Shown: positions 36,464 to 47,794 of the stretch, piece by piece | Layout of the letters: every line of letters starts with the position of its first letter | How positions within the stretch are numbered: the stretch's first letter is position 1 | Assembly (NCBI RefSeq): GCF_030553075.1 | Contig: NZ_CP130701.1 | Coordinates: forward strand, 806,001-870,000 | DNA from: Halomonas sp. I5-271120 | GTDB lineage: Bacteria; Pseudomonadota; Gammaproteobacteria; Pseudomonadales; Halomonadaceae | Length of the DNA stretch: 64,000 bases | Direction: 5' to 3' | Program-made: the position numbers and the translations under genes | The notes under the pieces: model-generated | What the model saw: only the letters and a program-made list of their open reading frames with translations | Told to the model about the DNA's origin: nothing | Database searches by the model: none

Positions 36464-38106
36464 GACGCCCCCTCCTTGGCGACGGCCGCCGCATCGTCGG
36501 CGACCGGCTGAAACGGAGACAGCGCCTGGCGGGCCACGTCGAGTATCGCCTGACGGTCTTCATCGCTCAGGGTGTCGGCACTTGTGAAGCGCTCGCATAC
36601 CGCCTCGGGCAGCGTCGCGGCCGCATCGTGCAGGGCCTGCTCGGCGGCCGGCATCTTCTCGAGGGGCAGCGAGTCGAACAGCCCTTCGCCGAGCGCCAGC
36701 AGCAGGGTGATCTGCGCTGGCACCGCAACCGGCGCAAAGGCCGGCTGCTTGAGACAGGCGCGAATGCGTCGGCCATGTTCCAGCACCTGTCGCGTAGCCT
36801 CGTCGAGGCGGGCGCCGAAGCGCACGAAGGTCTCGAGCTCCTCGAACTGGGCGTAGGCCAGTTTTAGATCACCGGCCGCCACCCGATAGGCGGCCCGCTG
36901 GGCCTTGCCACCGACCCGCGACACCGACTGACCGATGTCCACCGCCGGCAGCACGCCGAGCTCGAACAGCGTCGGTGACAGGTAGATCTGGCCATCTGTG
37001 ATCGAGATCAGGTTGGTGGGAATGTAGGCGGCAATGTTCTGGGCCTCGGTTTCGATGATCGGCAGGGCGGTGAGCGAGCCGCCGCCCAGTTCCTCGCGTA
37101 GATGGGTGGCGCGCTCCAGAAGCCGCGAGTGGATGTAGAAGATATCGCCGGGGAAAGCCTCGCGACCCGGCGGGCGGCGCAGCAACAGCGACAGTTCGCG
37201 ATAGGCGCGGGCATGCTGGGTAAGATCGTCATAGACGATCAGCACATCGCGGCCGGCCTCCATGAAATGCTCGGCGATGCTGGTCGCCGCATAGGGCGCA
37301 ATATAAGAAAGCCCTGGCGGCTGATTGCCCTCGGTGACCACCACCACGGTATAGGCAAGCGCTCCCTTTTCGCGCAGCACGGCCACCGCCTTGGCCACCG
37401 CCGAAGCCCGCTGGCCGATCGCGCAGTAGACGCAGACCACGTCCTGACCTCGCTGGTTGAGGATGGCGTCCAGCGCGATGGCGGTCTTGCCGGTCTGCCG
37501 GTCACCCAGAATCAGCTCGCGCTGGCCGCGGCCGATCGGGATCAGCGCATCGATGACCTTGAGGCCGGTCTGCAGCGGCACGCTGACCCGGGCGCGATCC
37601 ATGATCGCCGTCGCCGGCCGCTCGATGGGCAGGCGCTCATCGGTGGCAAGCGCACCTTGACCGTCCAGCGCGCGCCCCAGCGGGTCGATGATGCGCCCAA
37701 GCAAGCCCTCGCCCACCGCCACATCCACCACCCGGCCGGTGCGCTCGACGTCATCACCGGCCTCCAGTTGCCAGTAGTTGCCCAGCAGCACCACCCCAAT
37801 GTCGTCTTCGTCGATGTTGAAGGCAATGCCGTAGATCTCGCCGGGAAAGCGCAATAGTTCCTCGAAGCCGACGTTGGGCAGGCCCGCGACCCGGGCGATG
37901 CCGGTGGATACGCTGGTGACGATGCCCACCTCGCGGGTCGACAGCGAAAAAGGCGTATTCTCTCGCGTATGGCGCAGGTCGGCGAAAGCCTCGATGAAGA
38001 CGGCCTCGAGACTCGCCGGCTGCTCGGGCGCGACGTCACCAGGACCAGACGCCTTCCCGGCGTCAGACTCGCTTTGGGTGCCGATACCGGGGCTCTCATC
38101 CTTCAT
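36460..38106 (-). CDS. atpA: N-type ATP synthase alpha subunit
   Basis: Non-catalytic nucleotide-binding subunit of F1, 548 residues. [18 protein letters not shown] is the Walker A region (about 200-215), and [14 protein letters not shown] and [29 protein letters not shown] are conserved alpha-subunit blocks. The start overlaps the atpF stop by four bases. N- and C-terminal extensions ([30 protein letters not shown]) are longer than in housekeeping AtpA. Confidence 0.94.
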   Translation of the reverse strand: MKDESPGIGTQSESDAGKASGPGDVAPEQPASLEAVFIEAFADLRHTRENTPFSLSTREVGIVTSVSTGIARVAGLPNVGFEELLRFPGEIYGIAFNIDEDDIGVVLLGNYWQLEAGDDVERTGRVVDVAVGEGLLGRIIDPLGRALDGQGALATDERLPIERPATAIMDRARVSVPLQTGLKVIDALIPIGRGQRELILGDRQTGKTAIALDAILNQRGQDVVCVYCAIGQRASAVAKAVAVLREKGALAYTVVVVTEGNQPPGLSYIAPYAATSIAEHFMEAGRDVLIVYDDLTQHARAYRELSLLLRRPPGREAFPGDIFYIHSRLLERATHLREELGGGSLTALPIIETEAQNIAAYIPTNLISITDGQIYLSPTLFELGVLPAVDIGQSVSRVGGKAQRAAYRVAAGDLKLAYAQFEELETFVRFGARLDEATRQVLEHGRRIRACLKQPAFAPVAVPAQITLLLALGEGLFDSLPLEKMPAAEQALHDAAATLPEAVCERFTSADTLSDEDRQAILDVARQALSPFQPVADDAAAVAKEGAS

Positions 38107-38921
38107 GACGCGGCGTCCGGCGTGATCCTGTCCTTGAGGAGCGCGGCGACGGCCTGCTCCTGGGCGTCGAGATAGCCCTCGAGGCTCCAGGCAAGCTGCT
38201 GGCCGTTGACGGTGAGCTCGATGCCGCTGATCACCTCCGGCGCCACCTTGAACTCGAGACGACTGCTGGTTGCCAGGTCCTCAGGGGTAAACTCAGCGGG
38301 AAAGCGCCGAGTGAGAGCCTCGCGAATCGCCGCCCGCTGGGCGTCGGGCAGGGGAAAGGCGCTACGCACCCTGACTGACGAGGCGTCCTTGGACGGCGCA
38401 CTCTCGAGCGCCGCAGCGAAGCGCTGCTCGGTGTCCTCGTCCATCTCGTCGAGGCGTTTGAGGAGCACCGCGACCAGGCGCGCTTCCAGGCCCTCATCGG
38501 CCATGTCACTCAGCGCCTGGCGCGTCATCGCAAACACCTCGTCCTGGGTCTGGCGTCGCAGCGTCTGGTTAAGCCGCTCGGCCTCGGTGCGCAGCGCATT
38601 CTGACGCTGATCGCGCATGTCATCGGCCGCCTGCCGGGCCTCCTCGAGCAGCCGCGTACGTTCGGTCGCCGCCTCTTCGCTTGCCGTAGCCATCAGCGCC
38701 GTGCGCTGAGCCTCGAGCTCGGCATTGCTTGCCTTGAAGCGCTCGCGCTCCTCATCGGCCTTGGCCTGCCGGGCATCGGCATCGGCCAGGGTCGCAGCGA
38801 TCCGGCTCTCCCGGGCGTCAATGGCATTCAGGATCGGCTGATAGAGGAATCGCTTCATCAGCCACACCAGAATGGCAAAATTGAGCAGCTGGGCCAGCAC
38901 GGTGAACCAGTCGATGATCAT
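38103..38921 (-). CDS. atpF: N-type ATP synthase b subunit with delta-like C-terminal domain
   Basis: Peripheral-stalk subunit of 272 residues. One N-terminal membrane helix ([20 protein letters not shown]) is followed by a long charged coiled coil to about residue 170. The last 90 residues look like the C-terminal domain of the delta subunit: [23 protein letters not shown], then [26 protein letters not shown] (cited by ends). No separate delta gene (atpH) is present, so this protein probably does both jobs. It starts three bases after the atpE stop and overlaps atpA by four. Confidence 0.9.
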   Translation of the reverse strand: MIIDWFTVLAQLLNFAILVWLMKRFLYQPILNAIDARESRIAATLADADARQAKADEERERFKASNAELEAQRTALMATASEEAATERTRLLEEARQAADDMRDQRQNALRTEAERLNQTLRRQTQDEVFAMTRQALSDMADEGLEARLVAVLLKRLDEMDEDTEQRFAAALESAPSKDASSVRVRSAFPLPDAQRAAIREALTRRFPAEFTPEDLATSSRLEFKVAPEVISGIELTVNGQQLAWSLEGYLDAQEQAVAALLKDRITPDAAS

Positions 38922-38924
38922 GGC

Positions 38925-39206
38925 TCAGGACCCCGAGCCCAGCGTGATGACGTGATTCCAGAAGGGGTTGGCGAAGATCAGGATCATCGAGACCACGAAG
39001 CAGTAGATGGCGGTGGACTCGATCATGGCCAGGCCAACGAACAGGGTGCGGGTAATGGTGGCGGAGGCATCCGGCTGCTGGGCCAGTGACGTCAGGGCCG
39101 TCGCGACCGCCCTTCCCTCGCTGAACGCCGGCCCCATGGTGCCAAAGCCGGTGGTGATGCCGGCGGTGAAGATCGAGATCACCGCGATAAGCGTCATGCT
39201 GTCCAT
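38925..39206 (-). CDS. atpE: N-type ATP synthase c subunit (Na+-binding signature)
   Basis: Membrane ring subunit of 93 residues with two helices. The N-terminal helix carries a glycine pattern (TAGITTGFGTMGPAFSEG), the loop has LAQQPDA with the glutamine of the Na+ site, and helix 2 has MIESTAIY with the ion-binding Glu followed by Ser-Thr and Tyr. This Gln, Glu-Ser-Thr, Tyr set is the known Na+ coordination pattern of F-type rings. ATG 39206 has GGAG six bases upstream; an in-frame TTG at 39218 is less likely. Confidence 0.92.
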   Translation of the reverse strand: MDSMTLIAVISIFTAGITTGFGTMGPAFSEGRAVATALTSLAQQPDASATITRTLFVGLAMIESTAIYCFVVSMILIFANPFWNHVITLGSGS

Positions 39207-39306
39207 AGAAGTCTCCAAGAGGCGTATTGATCCGTAGCGAGGCGCATTGCAGAAAAGCGATGAGACGCGAAAAACAGCGAGGCCCGTTTAGGCATAGCCG
39301 CGACTA

Positions 39307-40020
39307 TCACGGCGGGATCTCGCCGCCAGCCGGCGCGGCGGCCTTGAGCTCGGGCTTTCGCGTGCGGGTGGCCGCCGCGATGTAGACGGTGGCCAGGATG
39401 CTGAAGATATACGCCTGCACCATGCCGGTGAGTAGGCCCAGCAGGTTCATGATGACCGGGAACAGGAAGGGCGTGATGGAGAGCAGAATGGCGATGATCA
39501 GGGTGCCGCTCATCATGTTGCCGAACAGGCGCACCGCCAGTGCCAGGGTCCGCGACAGCTCGCTGATGATGTTGAAGGGCAGCATCACCACCGTCGGCTG
39601 CGTGTAGGAGCGCAGATAGCCGCCGAGGCCCTGCTCGGCAATACCGAAGAATGGCACCGCCACGAAAACCGTCAGCGCCAGGGCCACGGTGGTCGACAGC
39701 GAGCCGGTCGGCGGCTCATAGCCGGGGAGGATCGTGGCGAGGCTCGCCGCGGCCACGAACAGGAAGAGGGTGCCGATGAAGCCAATATAATGACGCGGCT
39801 GATCGAGGCCCACGTCGCGGATCTGGGCGATGATGCCGGTGACGATGATTTCCAGCAGGTTCTGCCAGCGCGAACGCTGATGGCCACTCGACAGCCGGCG
39901 GGTAATCAGCCAGGCGCCGACCACCAGCACCAGCATCAGCCCCCAGGTGTAGAGGATGGTGGCATTGAGCTTGAGCATGCCGAACTGCCAGAAAATGATC
40001 TCATCAGGGCTCAGGCGCAT
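39307..40020 (-). CDS. atpB: N-type ATP synthase a subunit
   Basis: Stator channel subunit, 237 residues with five or six helices. ISELSRTLALAVRLFGNMMSGTLI contains the essential arginine facing the c-ring, and LLGLLTGMVQAYIFSILATVYIAAA is the conserved last helix (quoted by its main part). The ATG at 40020 overlaps the end of atpR by 17 bases. A 100-base gap separates it from atpE. Confidence 0.93.
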   Translation of the reverse strand: MRLSPDEIIFWQFGMLKLNATILYTWGLMLVLVVGAWLITRRLSSGHQRSRWQNLLEIIVTGIIAQIRDVGLDQPRHYIGFIGTLFLFVAAASLATILPGYEPPTGSLSTTVALALTVFVAVPFFGIAEQGLGGYLRSYTQPTVVMLPFNIISELSRTLALAVRLFGNMMSGTLIIAILLSITPFLFPVIMNLLGLLTGMVQAYIFSILATVYIAAATRTRKPELKAAAPAGGEIPP

Positions 40021-40390
40021 GGCGCACCTCCTGTGCCGGGGTGGCTTCCTCCGGGGCGGCCTCCACTGGGACGACATCCGCTGAGCGAGGCCTGCGGGTG
40101 AGCCAGGTGACCGCCACACGAGCGATCAGAAAACCCACCAGGCAGGCCAGCAGCCGCGGCCACTGATCGCCGGCCACCAGATAGAAACCATAGAGCGTCA
40201 CCGCCAGGCGCACTGCGAGGCTCGCCAGAAACCACCGTGCCGGCCGCGTCGAGACGAGCCCGCGGCGAACGGTCCAGTAGAGCCCACCGAAGAAGAAGGC
40301 GCCAAGCGCCAGGCCCGCCAGCCCCGCCGGTGCCCAGGTCAACAACGCCTCGTAAACTATCGGGCCAACCCCGTTGAATCGCTCAGTCAC
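40004..40390 (-). CDS. atpR: N-ATPase subunit AtpR
   Basis: Small membrane protein of 128 residues specific to N-ATPase operons, with three hydrophobic segments (PAGLAGLALGAFFFGGLYW, WFLASLAVRLAVTLYGFYLV, LLACLVGFLIARVAVTWL) and a Pro/Glu/Ala-rich tail. A role in assembling the c-ring with AtpQ has been proposed for the family. Translation most likely begins at GTG 40390, which overlaps the atpQ stop region and has GGAG upstream. The open frame extends further back without membrane or family features. Confidence 0.82.
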   Translation of the reverse strand: MTERFNGVGPIVYEALLTWAPAGLAGLALGAFFFGGLYWTVRRGLVSTRPARWFLASLAVRLAVTLYGFYLVAGDQWPRLLACLVGFLIARVAVTWLTRRPRSADVVPVEAAPEEATPAQEVRHAPEP

Positions 40391-40779
40391 GCCGGTGCTC
40401 CTCGTTATTGCCCGATGGGGTCTTGGCCTCTGTCTTGGTCTTGGGCTCGTCCCCATCGCCGTTGCGCTGCGCGTCGTGGATGGCCCGGTCTTCCTTGGAC
40501 ACCCAGTGCCAGGCATTCCAGCAGCCGATCACCAACCCGATCAGCAAAAGCGTCAATGTCCAGGACGGTGGCCCCGGATGACGCTTGTCGAGCCATACTC
40601 CGATCATCGCGCCAAGCAGGGTCGGCACCACCACCGACCAGCCGATCAGCCCCATCATGCCGAGCCCGAACCAGACGCCCTGGCCGCTGTGACGGCGCGC
40701 CTTGAGCTTACGCGCCGCCTTGGCCCCGACCTGCTCGGAGAGGCTCGGCTTGTCCTTATCGCTCCCCCGCTTCGGTGCG

Positions 40780-40787
<8 letters not shown>
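40383..40787 (-). CDS. atpQ: N-ATPase subunit AtpQ (AtpI/AtpZ-like)
   Basis: A 134-residue protein with two membrane helices (GLGMMGLIGWSVVVPTLLGAMIG and LTLLLIGLVIGCWNAWHWV, given by their main parts) and charged ends. GVWLDKRHPGPPSWTL between the helices resembles AtpI/AtpZ proteins. It is the third gene of the N-ATPase order D-C-Q-R-B-E-F-A-G. The start overlaps the end of atpC by eight bases, and its stop overlaps atpR. Confidence 0.85.
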
Positions 40788-43111
<2,324 letters not shown>

Positions 43112-43125
<14 letters not shown>

Positions 43126-44059
43126 GACCAGCCCTCCTCGGATTGAAATCGAGCTCCCGTGCCATGGTGGCGTAGAGCTCGCGCGCCTTGTCGGTATCCG
43201 CTGGCGGCAGCACCACCGTAAGCTCCACATAGAGATCGCCCGGCTCCTGCCCGGGAATACCGCGCCCCTTGAGGCGCAGCCGACGCCCGCTTTGCGAGCC
43301 GGCAGGCACCTTGAGCCTGACCGGCCCCGCGGGCGTGGGTGTTTCGATGCTGGCTCCCAGCGCCGCCTCCCAGGGCGTCACCGGCACGCTGGCGTAGACA
43401 TCGCGACCCTCGACGCGAAAGGCTGGATCGGGGTGGAAGTGGATTTCCAGAAACAGATCGCCCGGCGGCCCGCCGCCGATGCCCGGGCTGCCCTGCCCGG
43501 TCAGGCGAATGTGTTGGCCTTCCTTGACGCCCTTGGGAATCTTCACACTGAGGCTGTGTTGACGGGTCACCACCCGGCCCTGAGCATCCATTTCGGGCAC
43601 CTGCAGGGTGATGGTGCGCGTCGCGCCCTGGTAGGCATCGGCGAGATCGATCATCACCTTGGCGTGGCGGTCCTCGCCGCGCATCCGGTAACCCTGGCCG
43701 CGCTGTTCGCGGCGCCCGGCCTGGCCAAACAGGTTGGCAAAGAAGTCGCTGAACTCGTCCGCCTCGGCCCCCTCGAAACCGCGGCCGGTGAACTCGAAGC
43801 CCGCATCCCAGTCCGGTGGCGGCCTGAAATCCTGACCGGCCCGATAGTCCTGGCCCAGCTGGTCATAGGCAGCGCGCTTCTCAGGGTCGCTGAGGACTTC
43901 CTTGGCCTCATTGATCGCCTGCATGCGCGCTTCGGCATCCGGCTCCTTGCTGACATCGGGATGATACTTGCGGGCCAGCTTGCGGTAGGCCTTCTTGACC
44001 TCCTCGGCGGTGGCGGTCTTTGCCACCCCGAGCGTCTGGTAGTAATCCTTGAATTCCAA
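43112..44059 (-). CDS. cbpA: Curved DNA-binding protein CbpA (DnaJ-family co-chaperone)
   Basis: A J-domain protein of 315 residues. EFKDYYQTLGV begins the J-domain, with YHPDVSKEPDAE carrying the HPD loop that stimulates DnaK. A Gly/Phe-poor linker (QDFRPPPDWDAGFEFTGRGFEG) follows, then the DnaJ C-terminal substrate domain without a zinc-finger region, as in CbpA. TTG 44059 is chosen because CbpA proteins start at this position; a GTG at 44095 would add 12 residues and has no ribosome site. It leads the cbpM-atp cluster. Confidence 0.87.
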
Positions 44060-44506
44060 CTGGCCGGGCTCCGGGCAAGCGTGGCGGCGTGCCACGAATG
44101 AACGCCGATGCTTAAAAGCTAGTTGAAAACGTCACGCTCGGAGAATGATATGGCTCAAGTCTTGGCGACTTATTTCGCCGATGGCGAGGCGAAACGACAA
44201 GGCACTCAAGAGGCTGGTCGCCATGACAGCGATGGGGTAGGTTAATGAATAATGCACTGCACAACTGAGCGAAGCGTCAGGCAAATGCTTACGTCGCCAC
44301 AGCGTGAAAGGGATCGGATTGGCGAATCGCGTGCACTGCGTTCATGCTAAAGCTATCGGGTAACGTCCACCCAGCGACAGGAGGCATCAAGAGACCGCAA
44401 GGACAGGAGAAGCGACACCGGCCGAGATCAGGTTTGAACTGTCATGCCCTCGTAAGGGCCCACTGCCAGTGTCGGAACTGCCGTTAACCAAGGAGTGTTC
44501 CTGCCG
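44060..44506. other. 447-base divergent promoter region of cbpA and phoH
   Basis: No gene is seen. It must hold the promoter of the cbpA-cbpM-atp operon on the minus strand and that of the PhoH-like gene on plus. Two small hairpins lie in the phoH leader: GCCCT/AGGGC at about 44444-44461 and CACTG/CAGTG near 44461-44471. I found no confident promoter hexamers. Confidence 0.5.
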
Positions 44507-45919
44507 ATGGTACGAATCGACAAGAAAGCCACCAGGCTTTACGTGTTAGACACCAACGTCCTGATTCATGATCCTGCCGCCCTTTATCAGTTCGAAGAGC
44601 ACGATGTGGTCATTCCCATGACCGTGCTGGAGGAACTCGACAAGCACAAGAACGGCATTCGCGAGATCGCCCGTACCGCCCGTCAAGTCAGCCGCACCCT
44701 CTCCGATATCACCAGCCAGGTCAGCTTCGATGAGATCCAGGCCGGCATCCCGATTCCCGGCTCCATCGGCGTCACCGGACGCCTGCGCTTCCTCTGCTAT
44801 AACGACCTGAAACCGTTGGACAACCTGGAAGACAGTCCGGACAACCGTATCCTCGCCGAAACCTGTCGGCTGCGCGATGACCGCCCGGATGCCTCGGTGA
44901 TTCTGGTCACCAAGGACATCAACCTTCGCGTCAAGGCCGCCGCCCTCAAGGTACCGGTAGAAGACTATCTCAACGACCGCGCTTTCTCTGACCAGGACGT
45001 CATGAGCGAGGGCGCAAAGGTATACCCGGACGCCGGCGAGCATGGCGTGGGGCTATGGGAAGCGCTCAATGTCGAGGTCAAGGTCGAGCGAGCCGACCAC
45101 CACACCTACTACAAGCTGAGCGGCGAAATGCCCAGTGACTGGCACGTCGGCATGCTGGTCTCTGACTGCGAAAACGGCGCCAACTTCGAAGCCATCATCC
45201 GCGAGCTGAGCCCGAACAGCGCGCGGCTGCAGCTACTCTCCAACTACCGCCACCACGCCGGCGTGTGGGGCGTGCACGCCCACGACAGCCGTCAGAACTT
45301 CACCCTCAACCTGCTGATGGACCCGGATATCGACCTGGTGACCATTGCCGGCAACGCGGGCACCGGCAAGACCTTCATGACGCTGGCGGCAGCGCTCCAG
45401 CAGACGCTGGACATGAAGGGCTTCGAGCGCATCGTCTTCACTCGGGCGCCGATCCCCATGGGCGAAGACATCGGCTTTTTGCCCGGCACCGAGGAAGAGA
45501 AGATGTCGCCCTGGATGGGCGCCTTCCATGACAACATGGACAACCTGCTGCGCGACGAGAAAGACGGCTCATCGAGCTGGAACAATGACGCCACCCGGTC
45601 GCTGATCGGCTCGCGGGTACAGATCCGCTCGCCAGGCTTCATGCGCGGCCGCACCCTCAATGACACCTTCCTGATCATCGACGAGGCGCAGAACTTTACC
45701 CCCAAACAGTTGAAAGCCCTGATCACCCGCGCCGGGCGCAACACCAAGATCGTCTGTCTGGGCAACGTCGGCCAGATCGACACTCCCTACCTCACCGCCA
45801 ACACCTGCGGCATGGCGGCGGTGGTGCAGAACTTCCGCGACTGGCCCCATGCCGGCCATATCACGCTGAGAAGCGTCGAGCGCTCGCGGCTGGCCCTGGC
45901 GGGTGAGGAACTGCTGTAG
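44507..45919 (+). CDS. PhoH-like protein (PIN domain plus PhoH ATPase)
   Basis: A 470-residue fusion. The N-terminal PIN nuclease domain begins VLDTNVLIHDP with the first acidic ligands, then PMTVLEELDKHKNG and DNRILAETCRLRDD. The C-terminal PhoH ATPase has GNAGTGKT (282-289) and LIIDEAQN as Walker B. PIN-PhoH proteins unwind and cleave RNA. ATG 44507 is favoured; AAGGAG lies 12 bases upstream, and a GTG at 44495 is too close to that site. A hairpin follows the gene. Confidence 0.92.
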   Translation: MVRIDKKATRLYVLDTNVLIHDPAALYQFEEHDVVIPMTVLEELDKHKNGIREIARTARQVSRTLSDITSQVSFDEIQAGIPIPGSIGVTGRLRFLCYNDLKPLDNLEDSPDNRILAETCRLRDDRPDASVILVTKDINLRVKAAALKVPVEDYLNDRAFSDQDVMSEGAKVYPDAGEHGVGLWEALNVEVKVERADHHTYYKLSGEMPSDWHVGMLVSDCENGANFEAIIRELSPNSARLQLLSNYRHHAGVWGVHAHDSRQNFTLNLLMDPDIDLVTIAGNAGTGKTFMTLAAALQQTLDMKGFERIVFTRAPIPMGEDIGFLPGTEEEKMSPWMGAFHDNMDNLLRDEKDGSSSWNNDATRSLIGSRVQIRSPGFMRGRTLNDTFLIIDEAQNFTPKQLKALITRAGRNTKIVCLGNVGQIDTPYLTANTCGMAAVVQNFRDWPHAGHITLRSVERSRLALAGEELL

Positions 45920-45947
45920 CCCGCCAGATCATCAGCCTCTGCAAGCA

Positions 45948-45975
45948 AAGACGCCCGCCATCAGGCGGGCGTCTT
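45948..45975. terminator. Hairpin terminator after the PhoH-like gene
   Basis: AAGACGCCCGCC and GGCGGGCGTCTT form a perfect 12-bp stem with an ATCA loop between convergent genes. The T tract is short (CTT only). Confidence 0.75.
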
Positions 45976-46026
45976 GCGTAGCGTGTCTTGCACGTCATCC
46001 TTGATCGAGCGCGGCTACCGACCGGC

Positions 46027-46248
46027 TCAGCGCTGGCGGTTGGCGGCTTCCTCGAGCAGCGCTTCACTCTCGCTGCCCGCGCCCTTGCGAATGATCTCCT
46101 GGGCCTCGTGGTAGAGGCACACATGAGTATTGCAGGAGGCACAGAACACCTTGTCGTCAGGATTGTGCACCTGAGATACACGCATGCGGTGGCTTGAGCA
46201 GTTGGGGCAACCGACCGGCAGGCGGAAGTCTTCGGATAGATCGGGCAT
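46027..46248 (-). CDS. Small zinc-ribbon protein of unknown function
   Basis: A 73-residue acidic protein with two CxxC knuckles: GCPNCSSH at residues 13-20 and FCASCNTHVC near 35-44, likely binding one zinc. The C-terminus is a Glu/Ala-rich helix (SEALLEEAANRQ). AGGAGAC lies six bases before the ATG, so it is probably translated. I do not recognise a named family. It is single, with a transcript converging on the PhoH-like gene. Confidence 0.8.
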   Translation of the reverse strand: MPDLSEDFRLPVGCPNCSSHRMRVSQVHNPDDKVFCASCNTHVCLYHEAQEIIRKGAGSESEALLEEAANRQR

Positions 46249-46375
46249 GCATGTCTCCTGAGAAGATCTGGTGATGTTCTGGATAAATCATCTGGGCAAT
46301 CGGCCGAGAGTTCAAGCGGGCCCTGTCTTATCAAACACTGGCGACCCTACGATCTTCCCTGGTGCCAGGCATTGC

Positions 46376-47005
46376 CTAGCGCTTGCGTAAGACCACGCTC
46401 AGGTTATTGGCCGGCATCTCGACCACCTTCTCGAGCGACAATCCCTCGGCCTGTGCGCAGGCCATCACCGCCTCCAGATTGCGAATTCCCCATCGTGGGT
46501 CTCGTGCCCGCAGCGAGGCATCGAAGGCTTCGTTGCTGGGAGCGGTGTGCTGGCCGCCGCGACGGAAAGGGCCATAGAGGAAGAGCAGACCACCCGACGG
46601 CAGCCGCGCACCGGCCTCGCCCATCAGCGCCTCGGTGACCGCCCAGGGCGAGATGTGAGCGAGATTGATCGCTACCAGCGCATGGATTTCCTCCAGCGGC
46701 CAAGGCCGGCGTGTCGCATCCAATGCCACCGGCTCAGCCAGATTGGCGGGGCCCTGCGCTGACCGCCAGGCCCGAATCGAGGCAATCGCCTCCGGGCTCG
46801 GGTCGCTCGGCTGCCAGTCGAGCCAGGGCAGCGCCCGGGAGAAGTACAGCGCATGCTCGCCGCTACCGCTGGCCAGTTCCAGCACGCGCAGGCGATCGCC
46901 GCCGCACGCGCTCAGGGCCGCGTGGAGCGCAGGCTCCAGCACGTCAAGAATCGGTGCGCGGTTGCGCGCCACTGCCGGACTCGAAAGACGAGGATCAGGG
47001 TGCAT
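46376..47005 (-). CDS. DUF938 SAM-dependent methyltransferase-like protein
   Basis: A 209-residue class I methyltransferase-like protein of the DUF938 family. ARNRAPILDVLEPAL near the N-terminus and VLELASGSGEHALYFSRALPWLDWQPSD are the family hallmarks, the second holding the SAM-binding glycines. NLAHISPW and LFLYGPFRRGGQHTAPSN are further conserved blocks. The substrate is unknown. ATG 47005 has AAGGAG just upstream. It follows the esterase gene by ten bases, suggesting one transcript. Confidence 0.9.
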   Translation of the reverse strand: MHPDPRLSSPAVARNRAPILDVLEPALHAALSACGGDRLRVLELASGSGEHALYFSRALPWLDWQPSDPSPEAIASIRAWRSAQGPANLAEPVALDATRRPWPLEEIHALVAINLAHISPWAVTEALMGEAGARLPSGGLLFLYGPFRRGGQHTAPSNEAFDASLRARDPRWGIRNLEAVMACAQAEGLSLEKVVEMPANNLSVVLRKR

Positions 47006-47015
47006 CGCGGCTCCT

Positions 47016-47708
47016 TCAGCTCTTGGCCGGCTCATTGACGCCGTCGCCCAGGCGCTCACCTAGCCAGGTACTGATCTGGGCGATCTGCTGCGGGCAGATC
47101 GCATGCTGCATCGGATAACTGCGATAGGTCAGCGGGTGCCCCATGGCCTCGGCGCGCTTGGCGCCTTCGCGCCCCAGGGACTCCGGCACCACCGGGTCGA
47201 AGGTACCGTGATGCACCTCGATGGGCAGGTCCCGGTTGGCGTCACTGGGCACGATGGAGTCCGCCGTCGCGAAGTAGGTCGACAGCGCCAGCAGGCCACC
47301 AAGGGGCTGTGGATAGGTCAGCGCCGCTTCATAGGCCACGGCGCCGCCCTGGGAGAAACCGGCCAGGATGATATGGCGGCTGTCGATGCCACGAGCGATC
47401 TCGGCATCGATCAGTTCATGCACACGCTGGGCAGAGACGCGCAGCTGGTTCTCGTCGACCCGGCGGCCAAGATTCATCTCGAGGATGTCGTACCAGGCGG
47501 GCATCTGCATGCCGCCGTTGACGGTGACCGGCAGACGGGGCGCATGGGGCAGCACCGTGCGCAGCGATACGCTATCGGGCAGCGTGAAAGCCGGCACGAT
47601 CGGTGCCAGGTCATTACCGTCGGCGCCCAGGCCGTGTAGGAGGATGAGGCTGGCATTGGCCGGGCGACCGCCGGCGGGTTCGATTACGCGCTCATTGGAA
47701 GTGCTCAT
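47016..47708 (-). CDS. Alpha/beta hydrolase, phospholipase/carboxylesterase family
   Basis: A 230-residue serine esterase. LLHGLGADGNDLAP provides the oxyanion region, GFSQGGAVA the nucleophile serine (near residue 118), and the other triad members are Asp in HGTFDPVVP and His in YPMQHAIC. It resembles bacterial EstB/YpfH-type carboxylesterases acting on short acyl esters. AAGGAG precedes the ATG. It is co-directional with the DUF938 gene. Confidence 0.9.
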   Translation of the reverse strand: MSTSNERVIEPAGGRPANASLILLHGLGADGNDLAPIVPAFTLPDSVSLRTVLPHAPRLPVTVNGGMQMPAWYDILEMNLGRRVDENQLRVSAQRVHELIDAEIARGIDSRHIILAGFSQGGAVAYEAALTYPQPLGGLLALSTYFATADSIVPSDANRDLPIEVHHGTFDPVVPESLGREGAKRAEAMGHPLTYRSYPMQHAICPQQIAQISTWLGERLGDGVNEPAKS

Positions 47709-47794
47709 CAGGCGGCTCCTTGCAGGAAAAACGTTGCCGTTACCCTACCCCAGCCGCCTCGCCACGGCGAGCGCGGACCTTTTCCAAATAGAAC

